Shown here: positions 21,283 to 31,622 of the stretch, in pieces
Layout: every line of letters starts with the position of its first letter
Position numbering within the stretch: position 1 is the stretch's first letter
Notes under the pieces: generated by a model
What the model was told of the DNA's origin: nothing
Seen by the model: only the letters and a program-made list of their open reading frames with translations
The model's database searches: none
Translations under genes and position numbers: made by a program
Assembly (NCBI GenBank): GCA_030710605.1
Contig: CP092877.1
Location: forward strand, 2,605,941-2,669,940
Reading direction: 5' to 3'
Length of the DNA: 64,000 bases
Source of the DNA: Cordylochernes scorpioides
Taxonomy: Eukaryota > Arthropoda > Arachnida > Pseudoscorpiones > Chernetidae

Positions 21283-22997
21283 ACAACAACAACAACAAAA
21301 AAGCCTTTATTTAGGGTCACTGACCCTATACAGGATTCACCAGAGGTATGCATAAGAACAAAGCAGTGAGACAACGGAAATAGCGATATATACAGAGTAA
21401 AAAGAGAAAGAAAAAAAAAAAAAAAAAACAAGAAAAGGAAAAAAAATAATAAGAAGAAGAAAGAGGGAAGCAAGAAATCAACACAAAAAGAGTAGCAGTA
21501 AGAAAGTGAGTATCACTTGGCCTTCTTCTGAGATATGGACTTGTGGAAACCATAAAACGCCGTAGCAATATACTTATTCTGGGTCATATTGTCAATTATT
21601 GATGGAAGTGAAGCACAGAGTTGCCCAGTTTTGAGCATAAGGGTTCTTCTTTCTTCTTTCAGAGCAGAGCAATCAAAAATATAGTGAGTGATTTCATTTT
21701 GTAGTTTTGAATTACAGAAGGTACAAGTCGGGTCCTCACCGCAGAGCATCTTGGTGTGGTTTTCTCTAAAAAAACTTGAAAGTATTCTAACTTGTGCGAG
21801 TAGTCTTACAACCGGGAAAGGAAAATCCCCTAAAAGGTATCCCTCCGTCATGAAAGATATGTGAATGTCTTTGTAGTGAGAGTATAGCTTAGATTTATCC
21901 ATTCTTGTAAGGTCGTTTTGTATAGATTGGTCTGCCGCTGTTTTTAAGAGCCCTGTAATCGCGCTCCTCAGCGTTTCAGGGTCATCACAGGAAACAAGTG
22001 CAGGGGATCCATTATCGTTAAGCAGATTAGTGAGCTTTTTAATGAAACCGATGGGTGTGCCCGAAGCATTAGAGAGTTCCCGTGTTCTATTAAAACATAT
22101 ACGTGGCAATCTGTCACTGCTCATATTCAACACCCGCAGCCAATACTTCAGGGTTAATTTTAAGGCTGTTACACTCAATGAGATACGACCGGTTTCTAAT
22201 CTGATTAGGTAACCTGGAGTGTATCTGGGCAGATTCAGGAACCTACGGATAAATATGTCTTGTATATTGTCCAGTAAGTCTTTATGCTCTGTTGCCCATA
22301 ATGGAGCGGCATACATCAGGACAGCTCTCACTATTGTATCAAAGAGTTTGATTGATAAATTTATTGACTTTGCTTTTGATTTTATTAATATTGGGTGTGT
22401 GGCGTTAATTGCTGTAAGTGCTTTTCCTTTAAAGTAATTTGCCGGGTGAGTAGTTGTTATTGTTGGTGTCAGAGGGAATCCCAAGTATGTATATCTTGAA
22501 GTTATTGCTATGGGTTTATCATTCCAGAACCATCTATCCTTATTTGAGGGTTTACCTCCATTACGGAACACCATAATCTTTGACTTGGACTCATTTAGTG
22601 TCATTAAGTTCTCATCGAGATATTCTTTCAGTATTTTGATCTTCTTTTGGAGGTTTATCCTGGACTCACCTATAATTGCTATGTCGTCGGCGTACAGCAA
22701 TAAATGGATATCTCCAAATTCTGGCAAATTTACACTCGGCAGGTCTGAGTTATTATAAATTTCGATTAAGTCCGTGATAAATAATATAAATAGCAGTGGG
22801 GAAAGTGGTTCTCCCTGGAGGACTCCCGAGTTTATCTTAATACTTTCCGTAAATGATCCCTTCCATCTGATAGCTATAGTTGCTTGTTCGTAGTAACTTT
22901 TGATCGTACTTATGAATTGGTAACTTATGCCTAGGTTGTAAAGTTTTTTCCAAAGTAGTGAGTGGGGTACAGTATCAAATGCCTTCCTTAGATCGAC
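21283..22997 (-). mobile_element. 5'-truncated non-LTR retrotransposon (LINE)
   Basis: Flanked by a 14-bp duplication AACCTCGTTTATAT (21269-21282, 22998-23011). On the minus strand it starts abruptly inside RT and ends in a 3' UTR with a TTTTTTGTTGTTGTTGTTGT tail, as expected of target-primed reverse transcription with a simple-repeat tail. A second copy with the same 3' end is at 44604-44982. Confidence 0.92.
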
Positions 22998-23021
22998 AAC
23001 CTCGTTTATATTAATAAACAT
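21513..23021 (-). pseudogene. LINE reverse transcriptase, 5'-truncated chimeric frame
   Basis: 502 codons are open, but the first eight (MFININEV) come from flanking repeat DNA; LINE sequence begins around VDLRKAFDTVPHSLLWKKLY. RT motifs follow: INSGVLQGEPLSPLLFILFI and the catalytic YADDIAIIG. The thumb and a C-terminal region with a possible Cys/His knuckle (CTFCNSKLQNEITHYIFDC) complete it. RT motif A and everything upstream of it, including the endonuclease, are missing or cut, so it cannot act alone although no internal stop is present. The clade is uncertain. Confidence 0.85.
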
Positions 23022-23339
23022 ATTGATATTTTGGTATTATATAGTCATTGTTATATCTATTGAATATCAATTTACATACTCTTTGAAATTTCTCTAACAA
23101 TTTATGCATATTTTACGCTTCTATATAGACATGAAAAACATGGATTCTTATTTAAACTAAGAAAATAATAATAATAAAATGGATTCAGTTATATATTCAA
23201 TAAATTTTAAATTGGATGAAGTATTTCAATACTTTAATAATAAATTTTTAGCCATTAAAAAAAAAAACAACTAAAAGTGACATGTCCTTTTTACCAACAA
23301 CGATTAATCAATCAAAAGGATTTTAAAAAGCATAGGGCT

Positions 23340-24085
23340 CCTCTCCCGTCAAATTAAACGTGAAAACTAGACGTCATCTACATCTTCCACAAGCAAAAAG
23401 AGTTTCTTCTCTTTATGACATGAATAAAGATTCCACAATAGAAATAATAACGGAGACTGTCAACTTAGCAATGGATAATAAAGTGGAAAAAATAGTAAAG
23501 GAAATTTCAGTAAACAGACCCACATTTGCACAAGAAACAAAAAAGAAAAACAGCAAAAATTAATTGTTAAACATAAAAAAACTCAAAACATAGAATTAAC
23601 GCTAATAACGAATCAATCTCTGATGTTACTCAAGCTATCTCTAAAACCACAAATAAACTAAGGGAAGACGGTGGGAAAGTTAAAATTAATAAAATATTCA
23701 ACACCCAGGATGGAAAAAAAAAAAAAAAAAAACTCGGGGGCTTTTGAGAATGCATGGTGTCCAGCGATCATCAAAAGAATAGACTCACTTTTACCTCGAA
23801 TTTACCAAAAAATTTTATCAAAATTCTACCATCATTAAATTCCAGGAAAAAATCTTTCAATTACGACAATTTAACAACTTTAAAGCCAATTACTAAGGGA
23901 TGTCTTCAGGGTGATCCGCTTTCTCCACTTCTATGAACAATTTTGTTGAATGATTTGCTGATCGATTTTCAGGTGCCCAATTGTGAGTTGATTTGTTATA
24001 AGGATGATATATCAGTAATATGCTGGAATAAAGATTCAACACCACTAAAAATAGTAATTGAAAAAAAGCATTAAATACTATCAAG
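23340..24085 (+). pseudogene. Degenerate LINE reverse transcriptase fragment
   Basis: Broken frames contain GAFENAWCPAIIKRI, then KPITKGCLQGDPLSPLL followed by a stop and TILLNDLLIDFQVPNCELIC, then YKDDISVICW where the usual ADD is changed to KDD. This matches the R1/TRAS-type order (DISGAFDNAWWP, KGCPQGSPLSPLLW, YADD). An A-rich run at 23710-23730 lies inside. An open stretch at 23360-23563 is of unknown origin and may be upstream LINE sequence. Confidence 0.65.
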
Positions 24086-24216
24086 TTAGGGTGTATTAAG
24101 AATAAGTTTTATATTAAAATATACAAGTATCAGAGTCATAATCAACAATCAATCAATTCTGTCACCGTTTGCTTTTGTGAATGGAATAAATACCCAAATA
24201 TGGCCATTTCTTATAA

Positions 24217-24287
24217 CCATCGGTGGTTCAGTGGTAGAATGCTCGCCTGCCACGCGCGCGGCCCGGGTTCGATTCCCGGCCGATGCA
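24217..24287 (+). tRNA. tRNA-Gly(GCC)-like gene with two stem mismatches
   Basis: 71 nt with intact A box (TGGTTCAGTGG) and B box (GGTTCGATTCC), a GCC anticodon in CTGCCAC and an eight-T Pol III terminator from 24288. The T arm pairs perfectly. The acceptor stem begins CCATCGG against CCGATGC, so the first pair is C-C. The anticodon stem has one further mismatch (GCGCG where GCGGG is usual). No CCA is encoded. It could be a mildly damaged copy or a tRNA pseudogene spread with the surrounding duplication. Confidence 0.75.
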
Positions 24288-24296
24288 TTTTTTTTA
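24288..24296 (+). terminator. Oligo-T Pol III terminator of the tRNA-like gene
   Basis: Uninterrupted T run immediately after the discriminator base. Confidence 0.6.
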
Positions 24297-24381
24297 CAAT
24301 TTTTAAAACTCATTTATATTATTAAAATATACAAGTATCAGAGTCATCAATTCTTTCATCGTTTGCTTTTGTGAATGGAAT

Positions 24382-25049
24382 GCTTTTACGTAATATACGT
24401 AAAATACGTAATTAATATGACTGAAATTTTAGCAGTATGTATAGTAGAATCTTGAAAAACTTATATTGAATATCTCAGTTCTCTATCCGAATATTCTTCG
24501 AGTTATTTGCAAATTTGAGTTGCAAATTTGCTCTTTCGCTCGCAAGCAGCGCCTCTAGCGGTGAAGATGGGAGGTAATATCAGCTGACCTAATGTACATG
24601 TAAAACGTGTTTTAACAGGACATAGAAAAAAATATGGAAGAGATATTTGTCGCATTTTTAGCCAAGAAAAATTGAAATTGACAGGTTCTGGGCAAAAATA
24701 GTTGGTTTTTTTTAGTCAGAAAATGATTATGACAATATTGCTGTATCATATTTGATTATCAGATACAAAATTATATCCGGAAAAATTCCAAAAAGCAGAG
24801 ACCACGGGTGAAGCCAGTTCATTTTTAGTATGCAGGAACAAAATTCTAACAGAAAAACATTCATTCAGGCAGAAGACACAAAGCCAGATCATCTCTTTAT
24901 AAAAATATAGCTTCTCAGACACAAAGTTTGGAGCGGGACGTTTCACAAGAATGACATCCACGGCGCCAATTTATAATTGTAATGAATAGTATTTGAATAA
25001 AAGCATTTAATCGGGTAAAACCCGAGCGTTGCCCGGGTCATTCAGCTAG
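24382..25049 (+). mobile_element. Helitron-like sequence, non-autonomous
   Basis: The right end is well supported: AATAGTATTTGAATAAA, then a GC hairpin (CCCGAGCGTTGCCCGGG), then CATTCAGCTAG followed by T, the 3' structure of Helitrons. The last 90 bp match 42996-43085 (inverted). The left boundary is a guess, placed at the end of the direct repeat. No Rep/helicase coding is present. Confidence 0.5.
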
Positions 25050-25064
25050 TTTGCATATAATAAA

Positions 25065-25084
25065 GAGAGAGAGAGAGAGAGAGA
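25065..25084. repeat. (GA)n microsatellite
   Basis: About ten perfect GA dinucleotides just after the Helitron-like end. Confidence 0.9.
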
Positions 25085-25535
25085 ATATCCCAATTAAATT
25101 TAAAAATAAAATAATTTCACCAGTAAAAAATAAATATTTTAGGAATAACAATTACAAATCACAGAAGAAAAAACAAAATGAATTTTGCTTTTCATATAGA
25201 GGAAATAGTGAGCAGAACTCAAAGATTAAAAATTTTCTATTTTCTATTTGCAGTAAATCTGGGGGTTTGAGCTCACAAAAAATAATTACATTTTATAAAT
25301 CTCTATTTAGACTAATTTTAACATGCGGTTCAGAAATAAATCTTTTATTTTTATATTGTTTTTTCATGTGTTAAGCGTATTTACGCAAATTTGGCCTTAA
25401 ATACCCATTTCTTGGTTTCTCAAGAAGCCTCTGGGACCAATAATATTTTTGATCGCAGTGGTAGAGCCTACTCCACGCTGACGAACGCCAACAGCGCGAA
25501 ACGCGTTCGTGGATGGCTATTCTTGAATTATTAAG
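25085..25535. other. Unassigned stretch
   Basis: An open frame to 25374 is lysine/asparagine-rich low-complexity sequence without a recognisable domain. A GC-richer patch at 25455-25515 (CGAACGCCAACAGCGCGAAA) is also unrecognised. Confidence 0.35.
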
Positions 25536-25715
25536 AAATTGGGTTGGCCAAATATCAGAGAACAGGTTATATCAATTTTTAGTTGATTTCTGTTCCACTA
25601 ATTTCTGTGCCATCTAAAAAGCACGTGGGCTCCTGGTCAGGATATGCCCCTACTTTATTTTTAATATCAACACCTGACCTTTTTATTATTTTTTCACATA
25701 TAAATAGCTATTTTT
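25536..25715 (+). repeat. Repeat family Y, copy 1
   Basis: Begins GGGTTGGCCAAATATCAGAG and contains TTGATTTCTGTTCCACTA and a CACCTGACCTTTTTATT end. Other copies are at 41645-41805, 42300-42480 and 52556-52735. Non-coding; type unknown. Confidence 0.65.
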
Positions 25716-25984
25716 ATTTTTCTCTCTTTCTCTTGTTTTTATTTTTTTATTGGGCGCCAGTGTCTTTGGCGGGACATCGCGCTTTGTATATATGGTTGAA
25801 TAAAGTTGAATAAATAAGTACAAATTTGATATTAATAAGGCCATTTTTTTTTTATTTTTACAGTTATATTAGAGGTTTTGCACTCTTAAGAAGAACATTT
25901 AAAAGTTTAATATTGGCAATTTATGGTGTAATATAAACATTTTATAATTTAAATACTTAATCTAGAACTTTCTGGATAAAATCA

Positions 25985-26994
25985 CTTCATGGAGCATTGG
26001 GAATGGATTCGATCTGAACCCCAGAAAGACGCAAGCTTGTATCTTCCAGTGGTAAAGAGTCCGCGCCAACTAGATCCTGGACTCAAAATTCTTGGCCAAG
26101 CTATCACTTTTAGAAAGACTATCACCATTTTGGTGGTGGAATTCAACCAGACAAGAGAATTTGTCTCTCATTTATCCCAAATCATCGTAGGTGTCACGAT
26201 TGACTAATTCAATCCAAAGGATATTCGGTATTTCCTATGCTGCTGGCATAAAATCCTCAGTCGGTGGTTATCCTGGCCCTTCTTTATGGAATGTCAGCTT
26301 GGAGTCGTCGCGCCTCCTCCAAGGAAGGTGCCCATCAGGTCCAGAGCATCCACTACATATTTGTAAGGCACATATTGAGAGGAAGCCCTTGTATTCCAAC
26401 CACACTAGCCATATATCTGACAGGCAGCCCCCTCTTAACATCATCATCCAGTCTCGGCTGACTTTTCTAAAGGAGATCAAGGAGGGGAATTATGAATCAA
26501 AGCCAGGACTTTTGGTACTGCCATTTCCCCATTCACGACCCCTTTCCTTCAGCTTGAACCTTTAAGAGGTATATAACAATGCCACTAATTTTCACAGATG
26601 TATCAAAAAGTGATTCAGGCGTTGGTGCTGCAATAATATTCCCTTCCCAGGAACATCGGCCAGTTCGTCGACAGCTTCACCCAGACTTCACTGTCTTTCA
26701 AGTTGAAAGCTCTCTGGGCAGTTCACCTTGCGGAGATAAGTACAACCAAAGCAGGAGTGACCATTGCTTCGGACTGTAGATCCGCTTTAGCAGCTATATG
26801 CTCCTCTGGACCAATACGAACATCGCTAGTGGCGAATATAATAAAATTCATTAACAGAGCTTTTCACTTAGGCTGTGTTGGGTACGCAGACACATTGGAA
26901 TCAAGGGCAATGAGCTAGCAGACAGTGCAGCAAAAATTGCCGCTACTTCTGTCGCACTACATTCATACTCCACCTTGCCTCAAACTCATGCTCG
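25985..26994 (+). pseudogene. Jockey-like LINE, RT end and RNase H (part 1)
   Basis: Frame-broken coding: VVKSPRQLDPGLKILGQAI (RT end), LYGMSAWSRRASSKEGAHQV, then RNase H with IFTDVSKSDSGVGAAIIF (first Asp), a QVE glutamate near 26700, IASDCRSALAAICSS (second Asp) and a C-terminal HIGIKGNELADSAAKIA. At least four frame changes make it non-functional. The element continues after the Copia insertion, at 31623. RNase H downstream of RT is a feature of jockey/I/R1-type LINEs. Confidence 0.8.
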
Positions 26995-26999
26995 AAACC

Positions 27000-27265
27000 T
27001 GATATAGGCTTAGCAAAATACGGTTATTCTTTTTGAGGATTTATGGTTGTTTTGTTTGTACTCACGTATGTTATAGTTACGAGGACATCCCTTTAGATAT
27101 AAACAAATATATATTTATTTAAGGAACGACTTGTTCCATTACATATATTGTTAAGACAAGTTAGCGGTAAACAATAACAGCAAGTTTGAAGGTAGAAGTT
27201 GGAAGTAGTGACGTCATAGTAGTGACGTAGCATCGATGATGATTAAAGTCAAAGTTTGCGTAACA
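27000..27265 (-). repeat. 3' LTR of Copia element
   Basis: On the minus strand starts TGTTACGCAAACTTTG and ends GCCTATATCA. Confidence 0.95.
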
Positions 27266-27274
27266 ATTCCCTCC

Positions 27275-30200
27275 TTACTCTGGCTTTATTCCCACGATGC
27301 TGAGGCTCTCCAGGTGTTTCTTCATCTGGTCTCGGGATAGGTCCTTTGTGAAGATATCCGCCTCCAGGTCCTGAGATGGCTTGTACAGAAGGCAGATGTC
27401 TCTGGATTCATAACAGTCTCTCAAGAAGTGGTACTTTCTGTTGATATGTCTACAGCGACTGCTTTGTTTAGGGCTGGAGATCCAGTTGATCAATGACTGA
27501 CTGTCTGTATAGATCGCAGTTGGTTTTTCCATGAAATTCCATTCTTCCAGCTCTCGTAACAGGTTTATTATCCACTTGATTTGACAGCAGCTTTCACAAG
27601 CAGCTATCATTTCCGCTTCCATTGTGGAGAGGGCGACGAGTGGTTGTTTACTACTTTTCCAGTCTATAGTTGCTTCGCCGAGCTTCAATACATATCCGCC
27701 GTAGGATTTTCCGTCATGAGTGGTCGACCAGCTGGCATCGGCGTAGGACTTCAGGATTCCAGTCTTCCCTCTTTCAAATTTCACTCCTAGGTCAATTGTT
27801 CCTCGTAGGTATCTCATAACTCTTTCGATTGCTGTCCAGTGCATCTGTTTTGGTTGTTTGGAGTACTGTGAAAGTTTGCTAGTGATGTAAGCAATGTCGG
27901 GTCTGGTGTTAACAGCTAGAAACATTAGCATTCCAAGGGCTTCCTGGTAAGTGTGCTGTTCACAATTGTCATCTTCAATATGATTATCCAAATTGATTTC
28001 TTTGGAACCTGGTTTTGGAACTTCCTTACAATTTTCCATTCCATATTTCTGCAATATTTGTTGTATATAGTGGCTTTGCTGTAGCGAAATTCCCTCCTTG
28101 TCTTGTATGATCTTGATTCCCAAAAACATGCCTTTACATGTTACATCCTTTATTTCCAGATGATGTCTCAATTTATTGATGAATCTGTTTGAGGTATCTT
28201 CAGAATCTGAGACAGTGATAAAATCATCAACATATATCCCAACATAGAAGTATTTGTCTTTATTCTTCCATTTAAATAAGCAAGGATCAGATTTAAGTTT
28301 TTCCAGTCCACAGTCATGAAGTACTTGACTGAATTTCTCATACCACGATCTTCCGGATTGAGGTAGACCGTAAATACTTTTGTTGAGTTTGCAAACTTTG
28401 TTTCTGTCTTGGACAAATCCAGCAGGTTGTTCCATGAATATTGTATTTTCAATGTTTCCATTTAGATAGGCTGCTTTTACATCAAATAGTTTAATGACTG
28501 AATCTTTTGTTGCTGCCATTGACAAAATAGTCCTGAGGGTGGCATTTTTAATTACAGGGCTGAAACTTTCGTTGTAATCTCTTCCTGGGATTTGGTTGTA
28601 TCCCATTGCAACAAGTCTAGCTTTGTAAGTTTTGTTTTCTTGGTCTTTAGATATTTTGAACACCCATTTACTTTTGACAACTTTAGCGTTTACAGGTCTA
28701 GGTACTAGTTCCCATACTTGATGCGAGTACATGTTCTGTATTTCCTCAAGCATTGCGTTCTCCCAATGTTTCTTGTCTTCGCATGCGATGGCTTCTTCAT
28801 AGTCTTTCGGAATGGTTTCATTCGTAGTAGCCAGAACGTAGTCATCAAATCTTTTAGGTATTGTACGAGTTCTTTGTGGTCTGTCTGATTCACTTGACTC
28901 TGTCTGTCTGTTGATCATGGTATCTGGTGCTGGCTCTTCAATATCAACATCTGATAGAACATGATTGTCCAGTTGTTCATCCTCCTGAATGAAGAAATAT
29001 GTGTCAGTGTCCGTATTATTATCACTTTGTTTTTCTTCCGAGATGACATTATTGTTCTCTCTGAAGTGAATGTCTGCGGTTTCAAGAATGACTCTCGCTG
29101 TGATATCAAATACTCGATAAGCTCTTCTGCATCTTGAATAGCCTACAAATATTCCTCTCTTAGATTTAGCTTCTAGTTTGTGTCTTTGATGATTCTCGAG
29201 TTTATAGAAGACTTCACAACCAAATCTCATGATGTGAGAGACGGATGGCTTTTTACCTTTCCATTTTTCCATAGGGGTAGTGTCTGGGTCATTGGTTGTG
29301 GGAGTTAGATTGTACAGATATGCAGCTGTATTCACAGCTTCTGCCCAGAAGTGTAGGGGTAATTGGGAGTCTGCCAGAAGTGTTCGGCCTTTGTCTAATA
29401 GTGTTCTGTTAGCTCTTTCAACTCTCCCATTGCTTCTTGGGGTGTACGGTGTAGTTAGTTCATGTTTAATTCCTCTGGATTCTATGAAGGTTTCAAGGTT
29501 TTTATTGATAAATTCTGTTCCGTTATCTGTTCTAAGTCGTTTTAGTTTTGAGTTTAGCTCGTTTTCTCTCTTTACAATAAACTTCTTCAAAACTTCTGCT
29601 GCCGAGAGTTTATCTTTGAGAAATTCTACAAATATTCTCCTAGAAAATCCATCTACGATGGTAAAGAAATATTTACTTCCGCCCAAGGAGTTTATTCTCA
29701 TTGGACCACAGAGATCGACATAAATGGCCTCAAAGGGGTAGCTTTCCTGATTGCTATCTGTGTGAACATAGGGTACTTTGGTCATTTTTCCCAAGGAGCA
29801 AGCATCACATTGATCAAGGGTACCATTTATAGAGTTCAAGCCTTTTAGAAGATTGTTCTTCAAAATCAGGTCTAGTTTGTTGTTACTAGGATGTCCTAAC
29901 CTTCTGTGCCATGCAGTCCTAGAATTGTCCTTTGAAATCAAGCAATGTTCGTTTGGAACATGAGTTGCTTCAGGTAAACGTGATAGGTTCAATGTGTACA
30001 TGTTACCACCAAAGTTGCCTGTTCCTATTAGCTTGTCATCAGAAGAGTATATGTATGCTCCTTCAGAATTCAAAAGAACAGAGTTCCCTCTTCTTACTAC
30101 GCTTGGAATGGACATTAGATTTTCTCTCAGGTGTGGTACATGGAGGACATTATGCAGGGTTACAGCGTTGTTAAGTTTGTCCTTACCTTGTACAGTAGCT

Positions 30201-31228
30201 TGGATTAATCCTGATGAGGCAGATTCGATGTGTCTCCCTTCTTCCGCCACTTGTATGCTTCTTCTCTCCTCCGTCTTGTGCTCGATCCATTCACCATGGG
30301 AAGTCATGTGGCTTGTGCACGCAGAATCAATTATCCACACATCCTGAGTCGTCGGGCGTTCCTCCCTTGTGCTTGCATGTAGTGCGTATTCTGAAGTGGA
30401 GTCTCTTCGTTGGGATGGTTCCTCCGTTCGTTCTTGGATTGCTGATCTGGCTGTGTCTTTGTTTTGTTTTTGTTCTTTATGGTAGTTCCTTGTACTGGCC
30501 ATGTTATTTTTGTTTGTTGTATTATTTTGATTTCCTTTGTTGTTAGGGTTGAACCAACAGTCTTTCTTGAAATGTCCTTTTCTTTTGCAAATGAAGCATG
30601 ATTTTTCTTTGAATTGGTTGCCTGATGATCTGAAAGCATTTTCAGGATTTTTGCTTCTGTCCTGTCTTTTCTTCTCGAAATCCAGTAGAGTTTGTCTCAA
30701 GTCTGGTAAGGAGATTTCTCTGTTTATTGACAGTGCTGCTGCGATCGTGTCAAAGTTAGGTGTGAGTCCTTCAACAATGTATCGTACAAGTTCTCTTTCT
30801 GTTACAGTCTTTCCTAGCTGGGTGATCTCTTGTGCCAGTTTCTGTGCTCGTACAATATACATGTTGACATTTTCATTTGGGTTCAATTTTAGTCTGGCTA
30901 GATCCAACATTAGGTCTATCCTTTTATTTTCTAGAGATCCTTCAAACCTTTTCTTTATGTCGTACCAAATTCTTTTGGCTCTTTTATCGCCTCGAAAGAT
31001 GATTGTTAAGTCATCCGAAAGTGATAATATTATTAGGCTGTATGCTTCCCGATTCTTTTTCTTCCAAATATCATATTCTAGTTTATTTTTTGTAAAGTCT
31101 GGCTCGTCATTAACAATTACGTCCTCGAAGAGATCTTTTGAATCTAGAATTGCTTCCATTTTCATGGACCACGTGGTATAGTTGTTTTCTGTTAACTGTT
31201 CGATTTTTGCTAAGTTATGTGTATCCAT
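27275..31228 (-). CDS. Copia Gag-Pol polyprotein, complete
   Basis: 1317 codons, no stop or frameshift, starting MDTHNLAKIEQLTENNYTTW. Order: Gag of the UBN2 type (residues 1-200), CCHC knuckle CFICKRKGHFKKDC (~211), protease with IIDSACTSHM (~300), pre-integrase HRRLGHPSNNKLD and CDACSLGK, integrase DDE in YVDLCGPM (~504), LRTDNGTEF (~568) and TPRSNGRVERANR. RT has FDVKAAYLNGNIENTIFMEQ and the Copia active site YVDDFI (~1001). RNase H has SYADASWS and TMEAEMIAACESC. Integrase before RT defines Ty1/Copia. The stop is followed directly by the polypurine tract. Confidence 0.97.
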   Translation of the reverse strand: MDTHNLAKIEQLTENNYTTWSMKMEAILDSKDLFEDVIVNDEPDFTKNKLEYDIWKKKNREAYSLIILSLSDDLTIIFRGDKRAKRIWYDIKKRFEGSLENKRIDLMLDLARLKLNPNENVNMYIVRAQKLAQEITQLGKTVTERELVRYIVEGLTPNFDTIAAALSINREISLPDLRQTLLDFEKKRQDRSKNPENAFRSSGNQFKEKSCFICKRKGHFKKDCWFNPNNKGNQNNTTNKNNMASTRNYHKEQKQNKDTARSAIQERTEEPSQRRDSTSEYALHASTREERPTTQDVWIIDSACTSHMTSHGEWIEHKTEERRSIQVAEEGRHIESASSGLIQATVQGKDKLNNAVTLHNVLHVPHLRENLMSIPSVVRRGNSVLLNSEGAYIYSSDDKLIGTGNFGGNMYTLNLSRLPEATHVPNEHCLISKDNSRTAWHRRLGHPSNNKLDLILKNNLLKGLNSINGTLDQCDACSLGKMTKVPYVHTDSNQESYPFEAIYVDLCGPMRINSLGGSKYFFTIVDGFSRRIFVEFLKDKLSAAEVLKKFIVKRENELNSKLKRLRTDNGTEFINKNLETFIESRGIKHELTTPYTPRSNGRVERANRTLLDKGRTLLADSQLPLHFWAEAVNTAAYLYNLTPTTNDPDTTPMEKWKGKKPSVSHIMRFGCEVFYKLENHQRHKLEAKSKRGIFVGYSRCRRAYRVFDITARVILETADIHFRENNNVISEEKQSDNNTDTDTYFFIQEDEQLDNHVLSDVDIEEPAPDTMINRQTESSESDRPQRTRTIPKRFDDYVLATTNETIPKDYEEAIACEDKKHWENAMLEEIQNMYSHQVWELVPRPVNAKVVKSKWVFKISKDQENKTYKARLVAMGYNQIPGRDYNESFSPVIKNATLRTILSMAATKDSVIKLFDVKAAYLNGNIENTIFMEQPAGFVQDRNKVCKLNKSIYGLPQSGRSWYEKFSQVLHDCGLEKLKSDPCLFKWKNKDKYFYVGIYVDDFITVSDSEDTSNRFINKLRHHLEIKDVTCKGMFLGIKIIQDKEGISLQQSHYIQQILQKYGMENCKEVPKPGSKEINLDNHIEDDNCEQHTYQEALGMLMFLAVNTRPDIAYITSKLSQYSKQPKQMHWTAIERVMRYLRGTIDLGVKFERGKTGILKSYADASWSTTHDGKSYGGYVLKLGEATIDWKSSKQPLVALSTMEAEMIAACESCCQIKWIINLLRELEEWNFMEKPTAIYTDSQSLINWISSPKQSSRCRHINRKYHFLRDCYESRDICLLYKPSQDLEADIFTKDLSRDQMKKHLESLSIVGIKPE

Positions 31229-31351
31229 TTTTATTCAATATTTATTTTCTAAATTGGCGGTTAGTCCAATTATTTATTTTCTTTATGATTTAAATGGATC
31301 AATTGGCGGTTAGTCCAATTCGCGCGCCCAAACAACGCACTGCTACCAAAT

Positions 31352-31617
31352 TGATATAGGCTTAGCAAAATACGGTTATTCTTTTTGAGGATTTCTGGTT
31401 GTTTTGTTTGTACTCACGTATGTTATAGTTACGAAGACATCCCTTTAGATATAAACAAATATATATTTATTTAAGGAACGACTTGTTCCATTACATATAT
31501 TGTTAAGACAAGTTAGCGGTAAACAATAACAGCAAGTTTGAAGGTAGAAGTTGGAAGTAGTGACGTCATAGTAGTGACGTAGCATCGATGATGATTAAAG
31601 TCAAAGTTTGCGTAACA
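31352..31617 (-). repeat. 5' LTR of Copia element
   Basis: Partner of 27000-27265 with two differences. The leader toward the start codon holds a twice-repeated CAATTGGCGGTTAGTCCAAT-type block (31254-31322). Confidence 0.95.
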
Positions 31618-31622
31618 AAACC

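Larger units (their letters stand above)
21079..23190. repeat. BEL/Pao-associated repeat, copy B (right part), interrupted
   Basis: 21079-21282 and 23012-23190 are the continuation of the repeat seen uninterrupted at 3405-3970. A LINE at 21283-22997 separates them. The left part of copy B lies at 15790-16775, before the Gypsy insertion. Confidence 0.75.
24111..24381. repeat. Direct repeat flanking a tRNA-like gene
   Basis: 24111-24187 and about 24315-24381 share TATACAAGTATCAGAGTCAT, a CAATTCT...TC block and GTTTGCTTTTGTGAATGGAA. The left copy has a 15-bp insertion. Between them lies the tRNA-Gly-like sequence. Confidence 0.8.
27000..31617 (-). mobile_element. Young intact Ty1/Copia element, 4618 bp
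   Basis: LTRs of 266 bp (27000-27265, 31352-31617) differ at only two positions by eye. The target duplication is AAACC (26995-26999, 31618-31622). One complete polyprotein frame lies between. On the minus strand TTGGTAGCAGTGCG follows the 5' LTR, similar to an initiator-Met-type primer site, and TAAGGAGGGAAT before the 3' LTR is the polypurine tract. It interrupts the LINE of 25985-32010. All parts needed for autonomous copying appear present. Confidence 0.96.

Noticed and set aside
21255..21568. Phenylalanine/leucine-rich minus-strand frames that look like membrane proteins
   Set aside because: They translate the poly-A-rich 3' UTR of a LINE; the same occurs at 44553-44862.
29280..31181. 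Long plus-strand open frames (up to 214 codons) opposite the Copia polyprotein
   Set aside because: They are antisense shadows of the intact Copia frame and show no domain.
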